NCBI RefSeq assembly: GCF_900155965.1
Contig: NZ_FTMG01000019.1
Span: forward strand, 1 to 64,000
Source of the DNA: Mucilaginibacter lappiensis
Lineage (GTDB): Bacteria > Bacteroidota > Bacteroidia > Sphingobacteriales > Sphingobacteriaceae
DNA: 64,000 nucleotides
Direction: 5' to 3'
The notes under the pieces are model-generated. The model was not told the DNA's origin. It was given only the letters and a program-made list of their open reading frames with translations, and searched no databases. Of this stretch, positions 18,259 through 27,738 are shown one piece after another (within the stretch, counting starts at the first letter, position 1; every line of letters starts with the position of its first letter). Made by a program: the position numbers and the translations under genes.

Positions 18259-20037
18259 CTAAAATACCAATTTTTGTTCAACAGGATGATCAATCAGATA
18301 AAAACCGTCACTGATGAGTTTTTTTAGTTCGGGTTCGTCTTTGGCTTTCTGTTGCAGAAATTGCCTGATCTCGGTTCTCAGTGCGGGTTCAACATCTTCA
18401 TGCTCCAGTAATTCCAATATTTCGAGGGCGCAAAGCCAATCGTCGTGATGGTTTTTCTGCAACATGAACCACACATTACCCAGGAAGCCAAAATCACCGC
18501 CTGTTTGCCGACGGTTGCGTACCTGTTGGTAAAGCTTATGCAGCTCCCTGGTTCGCAGATCATATTCTGCGTGATGAGTAGCTGTTTCTGATTTATAAAC
18601 GATCTCTTCAAAAGCAGCTTTATCGGCAGCGCCGCAAAACACAGAAACGACACTTTCGCCAACAGCCATATCGTACACACCCCATGATGGGTCGAACAAT
18701 ATGTGCCCTTTTTTATCGGTAACTGTACAATCGGCAAATGTAATGAGCTGCGTTTTGCCCAGGAAGGCTAATATGGTTTTTATCGTTCCTTTAACTCTTA
18801 TACCGCTTTCAAAGTCGAGCTCTGCCGTTTTACCTTTGGTGATGCCTATGTTTTCGAGTTCTTCTTCGGTCAGATCCTCCAATGGTGTATGGATATTCTT
18901 CAGTTTCCCTACCGGTGAACTGAAACCATCGGTGTGATAGTTTTTACCATGGCCCGGCAATTGTTTGTTGTTTACTGCTAACGATGTGGGGCCGCTAGTT
19001 TTGATAAAGTATGGATTATCGCGCCCATCAACTTTAAATTCGGTAATGGTGCCAGATACTTGTAAGCCAGAGCTGTAAACCGCGGTACAAGTGTTTTTAC
19101 TCTCGAAAGCTTTGGTCAAGCCATACGCCCCGCCCTTACGGAAAGACATAGTATTGGCAAACTCTTCCAGTACATCTATCAGATTTTGAAAAGTTGGAGT
19201 TACAAACAGCTGCGGCTGTGGCTTGGTGATATCGTAACTATAATTCAGGGCATCAATAGAATACCATAGTTTTTCAATCCCAGGATTCATACAACTGGAA
19301 CTTTCGCCGATGGACGACAGCAGACCCGCACCATAAATTTTAGGCGTTTCCAGTGTACCGATCAGGCCGTATTCTACCGTCCACCAGTGCAGGCGGCTCA
19401 GCAGGGCCATTTCAGATGGTGCGCCCATATTTTCCTGGCGATAAGCCACCAACTCTTCAGCCTTGCTGATCTCCTCGTCATCAGCATCGGGCATTTCCTT
19501 TAATATAGATAAAGCTCTAATGGCCTCGTACAACTCAAAGTCCTGCGCCGAAAACATCGCCTTGGCCCCTATCGAACCAAAATAACTCAGGTATTCGTGG
19601 TAATCCTTATCGGCAATAATAGGTGCGTGCCCTGCCGACTCATGGATAATATCAGGCGCTGGGGTATATTCAATATGCCTCAGCTGGCGTATATCCGCAG
19701 CGATAACCAGTACCCTGTAAGCCTGGTACTCCATAAAAGCGGCAGGCGGTATAAAACCATCCACGGTAACGGCGCCCCAGCCTATTTTGGCCAGTGCGTC
19801 ATTCATTTCCTGCAAATCGGGGATGCGTTCAATGGTAAGCCCTGCTTTGGTTAAGCCAGGTATATAAGGATAGTAGGCAACATCTTTGAGATAGCTGTAA
19901 TTCTGGCGCATTACATAGCGCCAAACGGCATGGTCAATAGGTGTGTAATGTTCGTAGTGCTGGTCGACTATAAATTGTTTTAAATGACCGGGCAAGGCCG
20001 CAACCTGCGGATTGTTAAAATCATTAAAATGGCTCAT
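18259..20037 (-). CDS. Aromatic amino acid hydroxylase (phenylalanine 4-monooxygenase, long form)
   Basis: Tetrahydropterin- and iron-dependent hydroxylase, probably Phe to Tyr. 592 residues. The N-terminal catalytic core carries the iron ligands in DIIHESAGHAPII (two His, about 135-140) and HWWTVEYGLIG (Glu). The C-terminal half, from about residue 330, is an extension absent from the roughly 270-residue proteobacterial enzyme and typical of Bacteroidota homologues. The product tyrosine would feed the hpd-hmgA-FAH genes 10-15 kb away. The exact substrate is inferred. Confidence 0.9.
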   Translation of the reverse strand: MSHFNDFNNPQVAALPGHLKQFIVDQHYEHYTPIDHAVWRYVMRQNYSYLKDVAYYPYIPGLTKAGLTIERIPDLQEMNDALAKIGWGAVTVDGFIPPAAFMEYQAYRVLVIAADIRQLRHIEYTPAPDIIHESAGHAPIIADKDYHEYLSYFGSIGAKAMFSAQDFELYEAIRALSILKEMPDADDEEISKAEELVAYRQENMGAPSEMALLSRLHWWTVEYGLIGTLETPKIYGAGLLSSIGESSSCMNPGIEKLWYSIDALNYSYDITKPQPQLFVTPTFQNLIDVLEEFANTMSFRKGGAYGLTKAFESKNTCTAVYSSGLQVSGTITEFKVDGRDNPYFIKTSGPTSLAVNNKQLPGHGKNYHTDGFSSPVGKLKNIHTPLEDLTEEELENIGITKGKTAELDFESGIRVKGTIKTILAFLGKTQLITFADCTVTDKKGHILFDPSWGVYDMAVGESVVSVFCGAADKAAFEEIVYKSETATHHAEYDLRTRELHKLYQQVRNRRQTGGDFGFLGNVWFMLQKNHHDDWLCALEILELLEHEDVEPALRTEIRQFLQQKAKDEPELKKLISDGFYLIDHPVEQKLVF

Positions 20038-20109
20038 TTACGTTGTAGTGTGTTTATAATAGGAAACGCAAATTTAGAAATTTAGGTGTACTCACACACT
20101 TTATTTTCG

Positions 20110-21060
20110 TTATTCCCCGCCCGGATCTGTGCTTGTTTCAGCCACCTCATCGTCATATTTTTTCAGACCCTTATCCAAACGGCTTGGGCGGATCACATAG
20201 TATAGCCCAAATAAGGCTACCAAAAGAGATATGAGGTAAAATGATGATGGCAAGAAAACGGAGAGCCCTTTATCCATCGGGAAATAATCAGATAGCTTGG
20301 TAAATATGGCTTCCCTCGCTCCTGCCCCACCGGCTGTAATAGGTATAATAGATGCCAGCGCCGAAATCAGGAACGATAACAGATATGGCGAAAATTTACC
20401 AGTGAAATCCTGCCCAAACATCACGCAGATGATGGCCAGCAGCTGGAAACCCTGCAATACCAGGGCTTTTAGATGTGCCTCGAAAAAGTATTTGGTATAC
20501 TCCCTGAAAAACATGTAGGCCACAAAATAATAAACCGCTGAGCCGCCCAGGAAGATACTTACCGGGAGGGCCTTATGGATATCTATCTGCGGAATCAGAA
20601 ATATCAGTCCAACCGTGATCAGGCCAATGGCCCAAAGTCCGCTGAGCCTATCAAACATAATGGCCCAGAACAATTTTTTACCGGGAACTTTATGCGCTTT
20701 GTTCAGGATAAAGATCTTGTAGCCGTCGCCGCCGATACCACCGGGCAGCAGTACATTATAAAACAGCCCCAGGAAATACAGTCGTAAATTATATTTAGGG
20801 TTTAACTTTAAGCCTATGGACCGGAAGAAGCTCAGCAAGCGCCATGATGATACCACCATCGAACAAAAATAACAAACAACGGCCGCTGCCATCCACCAGT
20901 AATTGGCGTGCAGCAAACGGTATTTGACCAGTTGAATAGGTACCTTACTAAATACCCAGATGAGCAGCGCTGTGGTAACAGCTATTTTTAATACAGTTTT
21001 AGTAACATTCCACAGTTGCTGCTTAAATGTTTTTGGCGCTGGTATTTCGTCTTCTGTCAT
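20110..21060 (-). CDS. LPG-synthase-TM (UPF0104/AglD-like) membrane protein
   Basis: 316 residues from ATG 21060 (MTEDEIPAPKT); a TTG three codons upstream is less likely. About eight membrane segments. Family marks are LLPGGIGGDGYKIFILNK and the later ITAGGAGAREAIF, as in the flippase-like half of lysylphosphatidylglycerol synthase and in hopanoid or glycolipid proteins. It lacks the soluble aminoacyl-transferase domain, so it is probably a lipid transporter or scaffold. The substrate is unknown. Confidence 0.85.
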   Translation of the reverse strand: MTEDEIPAPKTFKQQLWNVTKTVLKIAVTTALLIWVFSKVPIQLVKYRLLHANYWWMAAAVVCYFCSMVVSSWRLLSFFRSIGLKLNPKYNLRLYFLGLFYNVLLPGGIGGDGYKIFILNKAHKVPGKKLFWAIMFDRLSGLWAIGLITVGLIFLIPQIDIHKALPVSIFLGGSAVYYFVAYMFFREYTKYFFEAHLKALVLQGFQLLAIICVMFGQDFTGKFSPYLLSFLISALASIIPITAGGAGAREAIFTKLSDYFPMDKGLSVFLPSSFYLISLLVALFGLYYVIRPSRLDKGLKKYDDEVAETSTDPGGE

Positions 21061-21248
21061 TGGCTGCAAAGCTAATTATTTGATTGCACACATTAATTTT
21101 TTTTTAATGGCGGCAACATTGGTTCAACAACGCAGTTTATATACTTATGGTTTCACAATTGTGCAAAAACACTGATCATCAACCGTGTGTAATCATTAAT
21201 TAATTGAGTGCAAATCATCATAGCAATTGTTATTTTTGCGCAAATTTT

Positions 21249-22124
21249 ATGAGTATGAGTAAAGTAAAAGTTGGCCTGGTACAGATGAGCTGCACTGCTG
21301 ATAAACAGCAGAACCTGCAAAAGGCTATTGTTAAAGTAAGGGAAGCCGCTGCAAAAGGAGCGCAAATAGTTTGTTTACAGGAACTTTTCACCTCGCTTTA
21401 TTTTTGCGACGTGGAAGATTACGACAACTTTAAACTAGCCGAAAGCATCCCTGGCCCATCAACCGACGAGTTGCAGAAAGTAGCCGCCGAACTGAATGTG
21501 GTAATCATTGCCTCATTATTTGAAAAACGCGCGCAAGGTGTTTATCACAATACCACCGCTGTATTGGATGCCGATGGTAGTTACTTAGGCAAATACCGTA
21601 AAATGCATATCCCTGACGATCCGGGTTTTTACGAAAAATTTTACTTTACCCCCGGCGATCTGGGTTACAAAGTATTTAAAACCAAATATGGTAAACTAGG
21701 CGTGCTTATTTGCTGGGACCAATGGTATCCCGAAGCTGCCCGCATTACCGCTTTAATGGGTGCCGATATCTTATTTTATCCAACCGCTATTGGCTGGGCA
21801 ACTTCGCAGGATGAAGCCACCAATGTGGAGCAATACAACGCCTGGCAAACCATACAGCGCTCGCACGCGGTGGCCAACGGTGTACACGTGGTAAGCGTAA
21901 ATCGTGTAGGCGAAGAAGCCGGCGTAAAATTCTGGGGCGGTTCGTTTTTCGCCAATCCGTTTGGCGCTATCATTCACCAAACCTCACATGACCAGGAAGA
22001 AGTGGTGGTACAAGAGCTTGACCTGGATAAATCTGATTATTACAGAAGCCACTGGCCGTTCCTAAGAGACAGAAGGATCGATTCATATCAACCTATAACC
22101 AAAAGACTTTTAGACGAGGATTAA
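21249..22124 (+). CDS. aguB: N-carbamoylputrescine amidohydrolase
   Basis: Nitrilase-superfamily enzyme converting N-carbamoylputrescine to putrescine, CO2 and ammonia. The catalytic triad is visible: Glu in CLQELFTSLYF, Lys in GKYRKMHIPDD, Cys in LICWDQWYPEAAR. About 291 residues from ATG 21249 (MSMSKVKVG). A longer frame from GTG 21204 runs through the promoter region, where TATTTTTG (21231-21238) looks like a -7 box. Next to aguA, with one REP-like palindrome between them. Confidence 0.93.
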   Translation: MSMSKVKVGLVQMSCTADKQQNLQKAIVKVREAAAKGAQIVCLQELFTSLYFCDVEDYDNFKLAESIPGPSTDELQKVAAELNVVIIASLFEKRAQGVYHNTTAVLDADGSYLGKYRKMHIPDDPGFYEKFYFTPGDLGYKVFKTKYGKLGVLICWDQWYPEAARITALMGADILFYPTAIGWATSQDEATNVEQYNAWQTIQRSHAVANGVHVVSVNRVGEEAGVKFWGGSFFANPFGAIIHQTSHDQEEVVVQELDLDKSDYYRSHWPFLRDRRIDSYQPITKRLLDED

Positions 22125-22140
22125 ATTTCCAATATAAAAT

Positions 22141-22234
22141 ATGTCATTGCGAGCGATAGCGTGGCAATCTCCTCGCGTTCTCACGGATAAGAATAGCTAC
22201 GAGATTGCTTCGTCGTTCCTCCTCGCAATGACAT
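22141..22234. repeat. REP-like palindrome, family 1 (intact copy)
   Basis: Same ends as 12916-13003 (ATGTCATTGCGAG ... CTCGCAATGACAT). The middle is GTTCTCACGGATAAGAATAG, nearly the sequence of the IS-interrupted copy near 1440. It lies between aguB and aguA and may act as a transcript-end or processing hairpin. Confidence 0.87.
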
Positions 22235-22267
22235 AGAGGCAGACTAACAATTTTGCTTTTAACCAAT

Positions 22268-23326
22268 ATGAGCCAAAACATTTCAACTATACAAACACCT
22301 GCTTCGCAGGGATTTTTCTTCCCTGCTGAATGGGCAAAGCACACAGCCACTTGGTTGAGCTGGCCACATAAGGAAGCTTCGTGGCCGGGTAAGTTGGATA
22401 CTATTTATCCTTCGTACATCGAGTTTATCAAAATTTTAACCCGTAACGAGTTGGTACGCATCAATGTGGTTGATGAAGTCATGAAAGCCGCCGTAATTTT
22501 TCAGCTGCAGCACGCCGGTGTTGATATGACCAGAGTTGAGCTGTTTGCTTTTGGTACTAACGATGCCTGGTGCCGCGATCACGGTCCTGCATTTGTGATC
22601 AATCCCAATACCAAACAAAAAGCCATTATCGACTGGGGTTACAACGCCTGGGGTGGTAAATATCCGCCGTTTGACCTGGACGATGTGATACCTACCAAAA
22701 TCGGTGAGCATTTTGGTTTGCCCGTATTTAACCCCGGTATTGTGATGGAAGGTGGTTCTGTTGACTTTAACGGCAAAGGTACCATACTAACCACCACCGC
22801 CTGCCTGCTCAACAAAAACCGCAACCCGCTGTTAAGCCAGGACCAGATAGAAGCCTATCTGCATAACTACTATGGCACCGAGCAGATCTTGTGGCTGGGC
22901 GACGGTATTGTTGGCGATGACACCGATGGCCATATTGATGATATTACCCGCTTTGTAAATGAGGATACGGTAGTTACCGTGGTGGAAGAAGATAAGAACG
23001 ACGAGAACTATCACCTGCTGCAGGAAAACCTCGAGACCCTAAAAACCATGCGCCTGCTCAACGGCAAACAGCTTAACATTGTAGAGCTGCCTATGCCCGA
23101 GGCCGTGATCTATGAGGATACACGTCTGCCGGCATCATACGCTAATTTTTATATTGCCAACTCGGCGGTTATTGTACCCACGTATCGCTCGGTAAACGAT
23201 GATAAGGCCTGCGATATTTTACAACAATGCTTCCCTGATCACCAGGTGATTGGTATTGATTCCACCGATATTATCTGGGGCCTGGGTAGTTTTCACTGCC
23301 TGAGTCAGCAGGAACCGGAGATTTAA
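22268..23326 (+). CDS. aguA: Agmatine deiminase
   Basis: Converts agmatine to N-carbamoylputrescine, the step before AguB. 352 residues from ATG 22268 (MSQNISTIQ); a TTG at 22253 is a weaker alternative. Guanidino-modifying enzyme fold with NDAWCRDHGPAFV (substrate Asp/His), IDWGYNAWGGKYPP, GDDTDGHIDD and the catalytic Cys in LGSFHCLSQQEP. With AguB it completes the agmatine route to putrescine; arginine decarboxylase is not in this window. Confidence 0.95.
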   Translation: MSQNISTIQTPASQGFFFPAEWAKHTATWLSWPHKEASWPGKLDTIYPSYIEFIKILTRNELVRINVVDEVMKAAVIFQLQHAGVDMTRVELFAFGTNDAWCRDHGPAFVINPNTKQKAIIDWGYNAWGGKYPPFDLDDVIPTKIGEHFGLPVFNPGIVMEGGSVDFNGKGTILTTTACLLNKNRNPLLSQDQIEAYLHNYYGTEQILWLGDGIVGDDTDGHIDDITRFVNEDTVVTVVEEDKNDENYHLLQENLETLKTMRLLNGKQLNIVELPMPEAVIYEDTRLPASYANFYIANSAVIVPTYRSVNDDKACDILQQCFPDHQVIGIDSTDIIWGLGSFHCLSQQEPEI

Positions 23327-23472
23327 TTTTGCAGAATCTGTTCAACCCTTTCGGTGAGAGAAAAATAATTATGTAGAGATTGCTGCGTACCCTGTAGCAA
23401 TCTTTTTTATATAAGCAGGTGTTATCCGCCAATATCATTAAGTTAAGAAATTTTTCAAACCCCATAGGGATA

Positions 23473-23580
23473 AAAGCTTTGTAGTAAAAAAGCCAATTCT
23501 CGTTAGTGCCGTAGGTACTGCACTCAGGTTGCATACCTACGGTATGCTAAATACTTATACCTTGTTTACTACAAAGGTTT
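23473..23580. repeat. Nested palindrome
   Basis: Outer arms CTTTGTAGTAAA (23477-23488) and TTTACTACAAAG (23565-23576) enclose CCGTAGGTA (23509-23517) and TACCTACGG (23534-23542). It sits in the 610-base gap between aguA and the LytTR regulator. That gap contains no gene I can support. Confidence 0.75.
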
Positions 23581-23671
23581 TACTCCTGCGGAATAGCCTT
23601 TAACCTTAACTTAATGACATTTGCCCCTTCGCAAGAGTAATAGCCCATCAAGTGGCAGCTATCCCCAAAGG

Positions 23672-23738
23672 GTGTCATGCTGGAGCTCCGTCGAAGCATG
23701 GTGAATTGGCCTCTGTGCTCTACCCTTCGACGGAGCTC
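23672..23738. repeat. Interspersed palindrome, family 2 (truncated copy)
   Basis: GTGTCATGCTGGAGCTCCG ... CTACCCTTCGACGGAGCTCC, the same core as 11430-11503 but missing the right-hand GGGTGACA end and replaced by a T run. Confidence 0.65.
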
Positions 23739-23936
23739 CTTTTTTAGTATTATTCTTTCCTTATGCCTTTTCATGTGCTATTACCTTCCCGAGGGAAGGA
23801 ATCGCACGAAGCTTTAACTCTTTTAGCCGGGTGTCACCCTGACGGATGGGACTTAATGACACAACAAAAGAGACGCATGTAATGATGCGTCTCTACAAAA
23901 ATCTTGTTAATCTTATAAAAATCCTTTAATCCTGTT

Positions 23937-24683
23937 TTATATACCCAGCACTTGTTTCAACTTTACGTAGCCGGTTTTGCTTACCGGTATTTTGGCGCCC
24001 GACTTCAGTATGGCCAGGTGTGCATCTTTTTCATACGGATCTATACGGGTAATTTGCTGTATGGCTATAATGTAGGAGCGGTGTACACGCACGAACTGGC
24101 GTGCATCCAGCGTTTTTTCAAAAAAGTTCATCGTCTTGTTTTTCAGATATGATCCTTCTTTGGTAAACACGCTTACATAATCATCATCGGCCTGCAGGTA
24201 CTCTACATCGGCCACAGGGATAATTTTAACTTTGGTACCCGTTTTTACCACAATACGCTCATTTTGTGCTGGCGATTGTGTGGCGGCGGTTTCCAGCAGC
24301 TCTTCGGTTTGTTTTGGCGCATGTTTTTCAGGCGCGGTAGCCAGGAATTTTTCGATAGCCTTTGTAAAACGATCTTTACTAAAGGGTTTTAACAGGTAAT
24401 CAACAGCGTGGGCCTCAAAAGCTTTAATAGCGTACTCATCAAAAGCGGTAGTGAATATAACGGCAGGCGGTTGCTCCACCAGTTCCAGCATTTCAAAACC
24501 GTTTATTTTAGGCATCTGCACATCCAGAAAAATCAGATCGGGTTGGTGCTGTTGTATGGCTTTTAAACCTTCAAACCCATCATTGCACTCCTGTATCAAT
24601 TCAATTTCACTAAAATTTTGCAGATATTCCTTAACAACCATTCGTGCTAAAGGTTCATCATCAATAATTAAGGCTCGCCTCAT
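23937..24683 (-). CDS. LytTR-family response regulator
   Basis: 248 residues. Receiver domain 1-120: acidic pocket IIDDEP, phospho-acceptor Asp in LIFLDVQMPKINGFE, and Lys in YLLKPFSKDRF. The C-terminal LytTR DNA-binding domain starts near RIVVKTGTKVKIIPVADVEYL and has FVRVHRSYII. It is activated by the kinase encoded just upstream (4-base ATGA overlap). Targets may include the neighbouring LiaF-like and L,D-transpeptidase genes, but no binding site is recognisable. Confidence 0.92.
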   Translation of the reverse strand: MRRALIIDDEPLARMVVKEYLQNFSEIELIQECNDGFEGLKAIQQHQPDLIFLDVQMPKINGFEMLELVEQPPAVIFTTAFDEYAIKAFEAHAVDYLLKPFSKDRFTKAIEKFLATAPEKHAPKQTEELLETAATQSPAQNERIVVKTGTKVKIIPVADVEYLQADDDYVSVFTKEGSYLKNKTMNFFEKTLDARQFVRVHRSYIIAIQQITRIDPYEKDAHLAILKSGAKIPVSKTGYVKLKQVLGI

Positions 24684-25714
24684 AACTGTGGTATTTTTAT
24701 AATGGTTGTAAATATATTATCATTTCCATGAGTTTCCATCAAATCGTTACGGGCAAAAAGCAAATATAAACGGCGTTGTACCCCGCGCAAGCCAAAACCG
24801 GTGCCTTTTTGCGGGCGCGAGGTTTGCGGATCATAGGGATTTTGAACCATCAGCACTAAATAATTATCTTCCATTTCGCTGCGGATACTTACGGTTACTT
24901 CGCCTATGGTATCATACAAGCCAAATTTTATGGCGTTCTCCACCAGAGGCTGTAGCAACATTGAAGGCATCACCGCGCTGCCGCATTTATCGTCGCAGCT
25001 TATTTCGGTTTGCAGGCGGTGCCCAAAACGTACTTTTTCAATCTCCAGGTACAGATTCAGGTGCGCCAGTTCTTCACTAAGCGGAACCTGTTGCTGATCG
25101 TCCTTTTTCAGTGTGCCCCGTAAAAAGTCAGACAGCTGATGGATCATCGTACGGGCTTCATCGGGTTTAAAACCGATAAGCGCATTGATGGAGTTGAGGC
25201 TGTTAAACAAAAAGTGCGGTTGTAATTGCTGGCGCAGATTATACAGTTCGGCATCACGAGCCAGTTGCTCAGCTTCGGTTTTACGTTTCTGTGTTTCTTT
25301 CTGATCGAGCTGCGAATACCAGAGCAAGCTGATCATGGCCATCCAGCCGATAGCCAGAAAGTCGGTAAAAAAGCGGATAGTTAAGGATTGCTGTACAAAG
25401 GTAACAAACACCTTATCAGTATTAATGAGCGGCAGCAGATAGCGGCAGCCCAGGGTACAAATACCGGTAAGTGCCACGCACCATATAAACAGGTTGATAT
25501 AACTGCCCTTACCGGGCTGGTAGTAACGCAGGTTATTGTTGATAAGCCAGCAGGCACCCGAAAGCAGTATAGCACTCAGCAAGCCATCCGTTGAGGCTGT
25601 GAACCAGTAAAAGCCAAAACTATGCACAATATAAGTTTGCAGGCCGGCCCAAACCAGGCCGCAAACAATAAATGCGCCGTATAATTTTGAAGCTGATATA
25701 GAGGGTAGTGCCAA
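24680..25714 (-). CDS. LytS/YehU-type sensor histidine kinase
   Basis: 344 residues. Four N-terminal membrane helices (about 1-145) are followed by a coiled segment (QKETQKRKTEAEQLA) and the His_kinase domain: QLQPHFLFNSLNSINALIG with the phosphorylated His. The HATPase region has LLQPLVENAIKFG (N box) and GTGFGLRGVQRRL (G box). No extracellular sensor domain, so it probably senses within the membrane. Operon partner of the LytTR regulator. Confidence 0.92.
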   Translation of the reverse strand: MALPSISASKLYGAFIVCGLVWAGLQTYIVHSFGFYWFTASTDGLLSAILLSGACWLINNNLRYYQPGKGSYINLFIWCVALTGICTLGCRYLLPLINTDKVFVTFVQQSLTIRFFTDFLAIGWMAMISLLWYSQLDQKETQKRKTEAEQLARDAELYNLRQQLQPHFLFNSLNSINALIGFKPDEARTMIHQLSDFLRGTLKKDDQQQVPLSEELAHLNLYLEIEKVRFGHRLQTEISCDDKCGSAVMPSMLLQPLVENAIKFGLYDTIGEVTVSIRSEMEDNYLVLMVQNPYDPQTSRPQKGTGFGLRGVQRRLYLLFARNDLMETHGNDNIFTTIIKIPQL

Positions 25715-25887
25715 AACTTATATTTTTTTAAAGTGAGAGACAGGAATCAAGAGACAAGAATCAAGACGGGGAAATGCAGACAAGTCACACGTAAAGTGCT
25801 CGTCCTGTATTCCTGATTTAATTCTTTTAACCATGTTTTTTATTGTGTTTTTCTTGATTCCTGACTCTTGTCTCTTGATTCTTTTAC

Positions 25888-26223
25888 TTAGTTTCTCACC
25901 CCCAATAATGCCGATTTGTGGTGCGCCCAGGCAATGTACAGGTCGGCATCTGGTGTTTCATGTATATTATAGTAAAGTTCGGCGCCATCGGCCAGCTCAC
26001 CTATCTGGTTTAGCTCGGCCACATCAATAAACTGCCATTTAACGGTTTGTTTTTCGATGTTTTTAAAACTATCCTGATTGGCATGACCAATTTTGTTTGC
26101 TTTTTCAAAGGCGCTCAGTTCATTATCGGCACTGATAAGGCGTAACTGCTCATCAAACTGCGCCTGGTGATCGCCTGCACCACTGATCACCCTGAAAACT
26201 AATTTTGCTACGTACCAGTTCAT
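25888..26223 (-). CDS. DUF4288-domain protein
   Basis: 111 residues from ATG 26223 (MNWYVAKLVFRV). The opening, followed by HQAQFDEQLRLISADNE, is the DUF4288 signature seen widely in Bacteroidota. Function is unknown; it is soluble. Ten further in-frame residues upstream are unlikely to be translated. Both sides carry repeated AGTCAAGAATCAAG-type palindromes that look like transcript ends. Confidence 0.78.
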   Translation of the reverse strand: MNWYVAKLVFRVISGAGDHQAQFDEQLRLISADNELSAFEKANKIGHANQDSFKNIEKQTVKWQFIDVAELNQIGELADGAELYYNIHETPDADLYIAWAHHKSALLGVRN

Positions 26224-26358
26224 TATCTTTGTTTTATAATTAATTAGAGTCAAGAATCAAGAGCCAGGAATCAAGATAAAAGGCTTTCCTTGATTTCTTT
26301 AGCCATGTTCTTCTGTTTACTTTCTTGGCTCTTGATTCTAATATCTTGACTCTCGTAA

Positions 26359-27207
26359 TTAATAGCTGCGTATATCAACCCCGGCAAAAATGGAGGTTCC
26401 TTTAAGTACCAGTATCTTATCGTTATTGGGTGATGCGGTGCTGCGGATGCGTTTATCATCAACTCCGGCAAAAACAGCTGCCAGATCCGATACCACTTGC
26501 CAGTTGGATGGTACAATGATCTTGGTACCGCCGAATACCTGGGTAATATCTATATAAACCCTACCGCTGATATCGGCCTGTGTAAAGTCAAGTTCGGCAC
26601 CGCCAAAAATGTTCACTATTTCGCCGCCTTTAAAGTTTTTGGATAGTATGGTTTTGTTAACCCCGCCAAAAATTGAAACCGCATCCAGGTAATCGTCACC
26701 ATTATGGTAGCCAAACGGTGGGCTGTTGGGATCTTTGGGTGGTACATCGTCGCCATCTTTTATAGCATAATCAGTTTCGGGGTCGTTTTTACCAAAATCA
26801 AAATTGGCGGGTTGTTTACTCCATTTACCGTCTTGTTTGCTCCATTTACCATCTTTGATGTTTCTTTCCCACTCATTATGTCTGCCGCGTCTTAAAATAA
26901 GCCATATACCAAAACCAATGATACCTATTGGCCATACTACACGACTAGCGTCGTCAATATTATCGTTTAATAAAAAAATGATGCCTAAAACGATCGTGAT
27001 ACTCCAGGTTGCTTTTCTGAAATTATGTTTAGCTCCAAAATAAAGACCTGCCACTATAAGCCCCATGGGCCAGCTGAATATCCAATCGGGAATGAAAAAA
27101 TCGGCAAATTGCTTTAGGAGCAGCACTCCTCCTACAGCAAGTAGTATAACCCCAGCCATCGCTTTTCCTTTATTGGGGTTGGTTGTATGTTCTATATCGT
27201 TGTTCAT
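26359..27207 (-). CDS. LiaF-like membrane protein (DUF5668 plus C-terminal beta domain)
   Basis: 282 residues. Residues 1-110 are four short hydrophobic helices (DUF5668/LiaF-TM): AGVILLAVGGVLLLKQ and WPIGIIGFGIWLIL. After a charged linker with a tandem DGKWSKQ repeat, the C-terminal domain has repeated FGG motifs (SIFGGVNKTILS, NIFGGAELDF, QVFGGTKIIVP, FAGVD) like the cell-wall-active antibiotic-response domain of LiaF. It may modulate the nearby LytS-type kinase by analogy with LiaF/LiaS; this is inferred. Confidence 0.8.
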   Translation of the reverse strand: MNNDIEHTTNPNKGKAMAGVILLAVGGVLLLKQFADFFIPDWIFSWPMGLIVAGLYFGAKHNFRKATWSITIVLGIIFLLNDNIDDASRVVWPIGIIGFGIWLILRRGRHNEWERNIKDGKWSKQDGKWSKQPANFDFGKNDPETDYAIKDGDDVPPKDPNSPPFGYHNGDDYLDAVSIFGGVNKTILSKNFKGGEIVNIFGGAELDFTQADISGRVYIDITQVFGGTKIIVPSNWQVVSDLAAVFAGVDDKRIRSTASPNNDKILVLKGTSIFAGVDIRSY

Positions 27208-27335
27208 TTGTGTGCAAATTAAATCATATCCAAAACTAAGGTAACATTATACATGTGCCAAACAAAAACTGGCGATATATTTAAAGAAATCGGTAGAAAG
27301 GTAAGTTTTGTCGGTGAAAAAGTTGGCGAGGGGAA

Positions 27336-27662
27336 TAGTATCAAGTGGTTAGTATCAAGTATCAAGAATTTTAAGGGGGAATTTGGGCTCGTTTGTAATC
27401 ACCAGTGTTGGGAAGAAATAAAATAAAGGCTGGATGCAGGGTTAGGCTAAAGCCAATAATTGATACTTTGTAGCCCGTTGGTTAAAACCAACGGCAATGA
27501 AAGATAAAGCCAATTTTTTTTATTCATTGCCGTCCCATTTATGGGGCGGATAATAGCAGTATTTACTGGCTTTAGCCCCAAAAACAATCTTTCCTACACT
27601 GGTGATTACAAACAGGTACAAGTAAAAGTGTCGTGATACTTGATACTAACCACTTGATACTA
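27336..27662. repeat. Large nested palindrome, MITE-like
   Basis: Perfect 29-bp outer arms (27336-27364 and 27634-27662). Inside are perfect 18-bp arms (27391-27408 and 27596-27613), then GGCTAAAGCCA/TGGCTTTAGCC-like arms and a central hairpin CCGTTGGTTaaAACCAACGG (27475-27494). No ORF. It fills the gap between the two DUF5668 paralogues. Confidence 0.85.
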
Positions 27663-27738
27663 AAAACATCCACAACAAAAGGGAGCCCGCAAACCGGTAC
27701 TCCCTCATGAATTGACTACAAACTATTAAAATGAAAAA

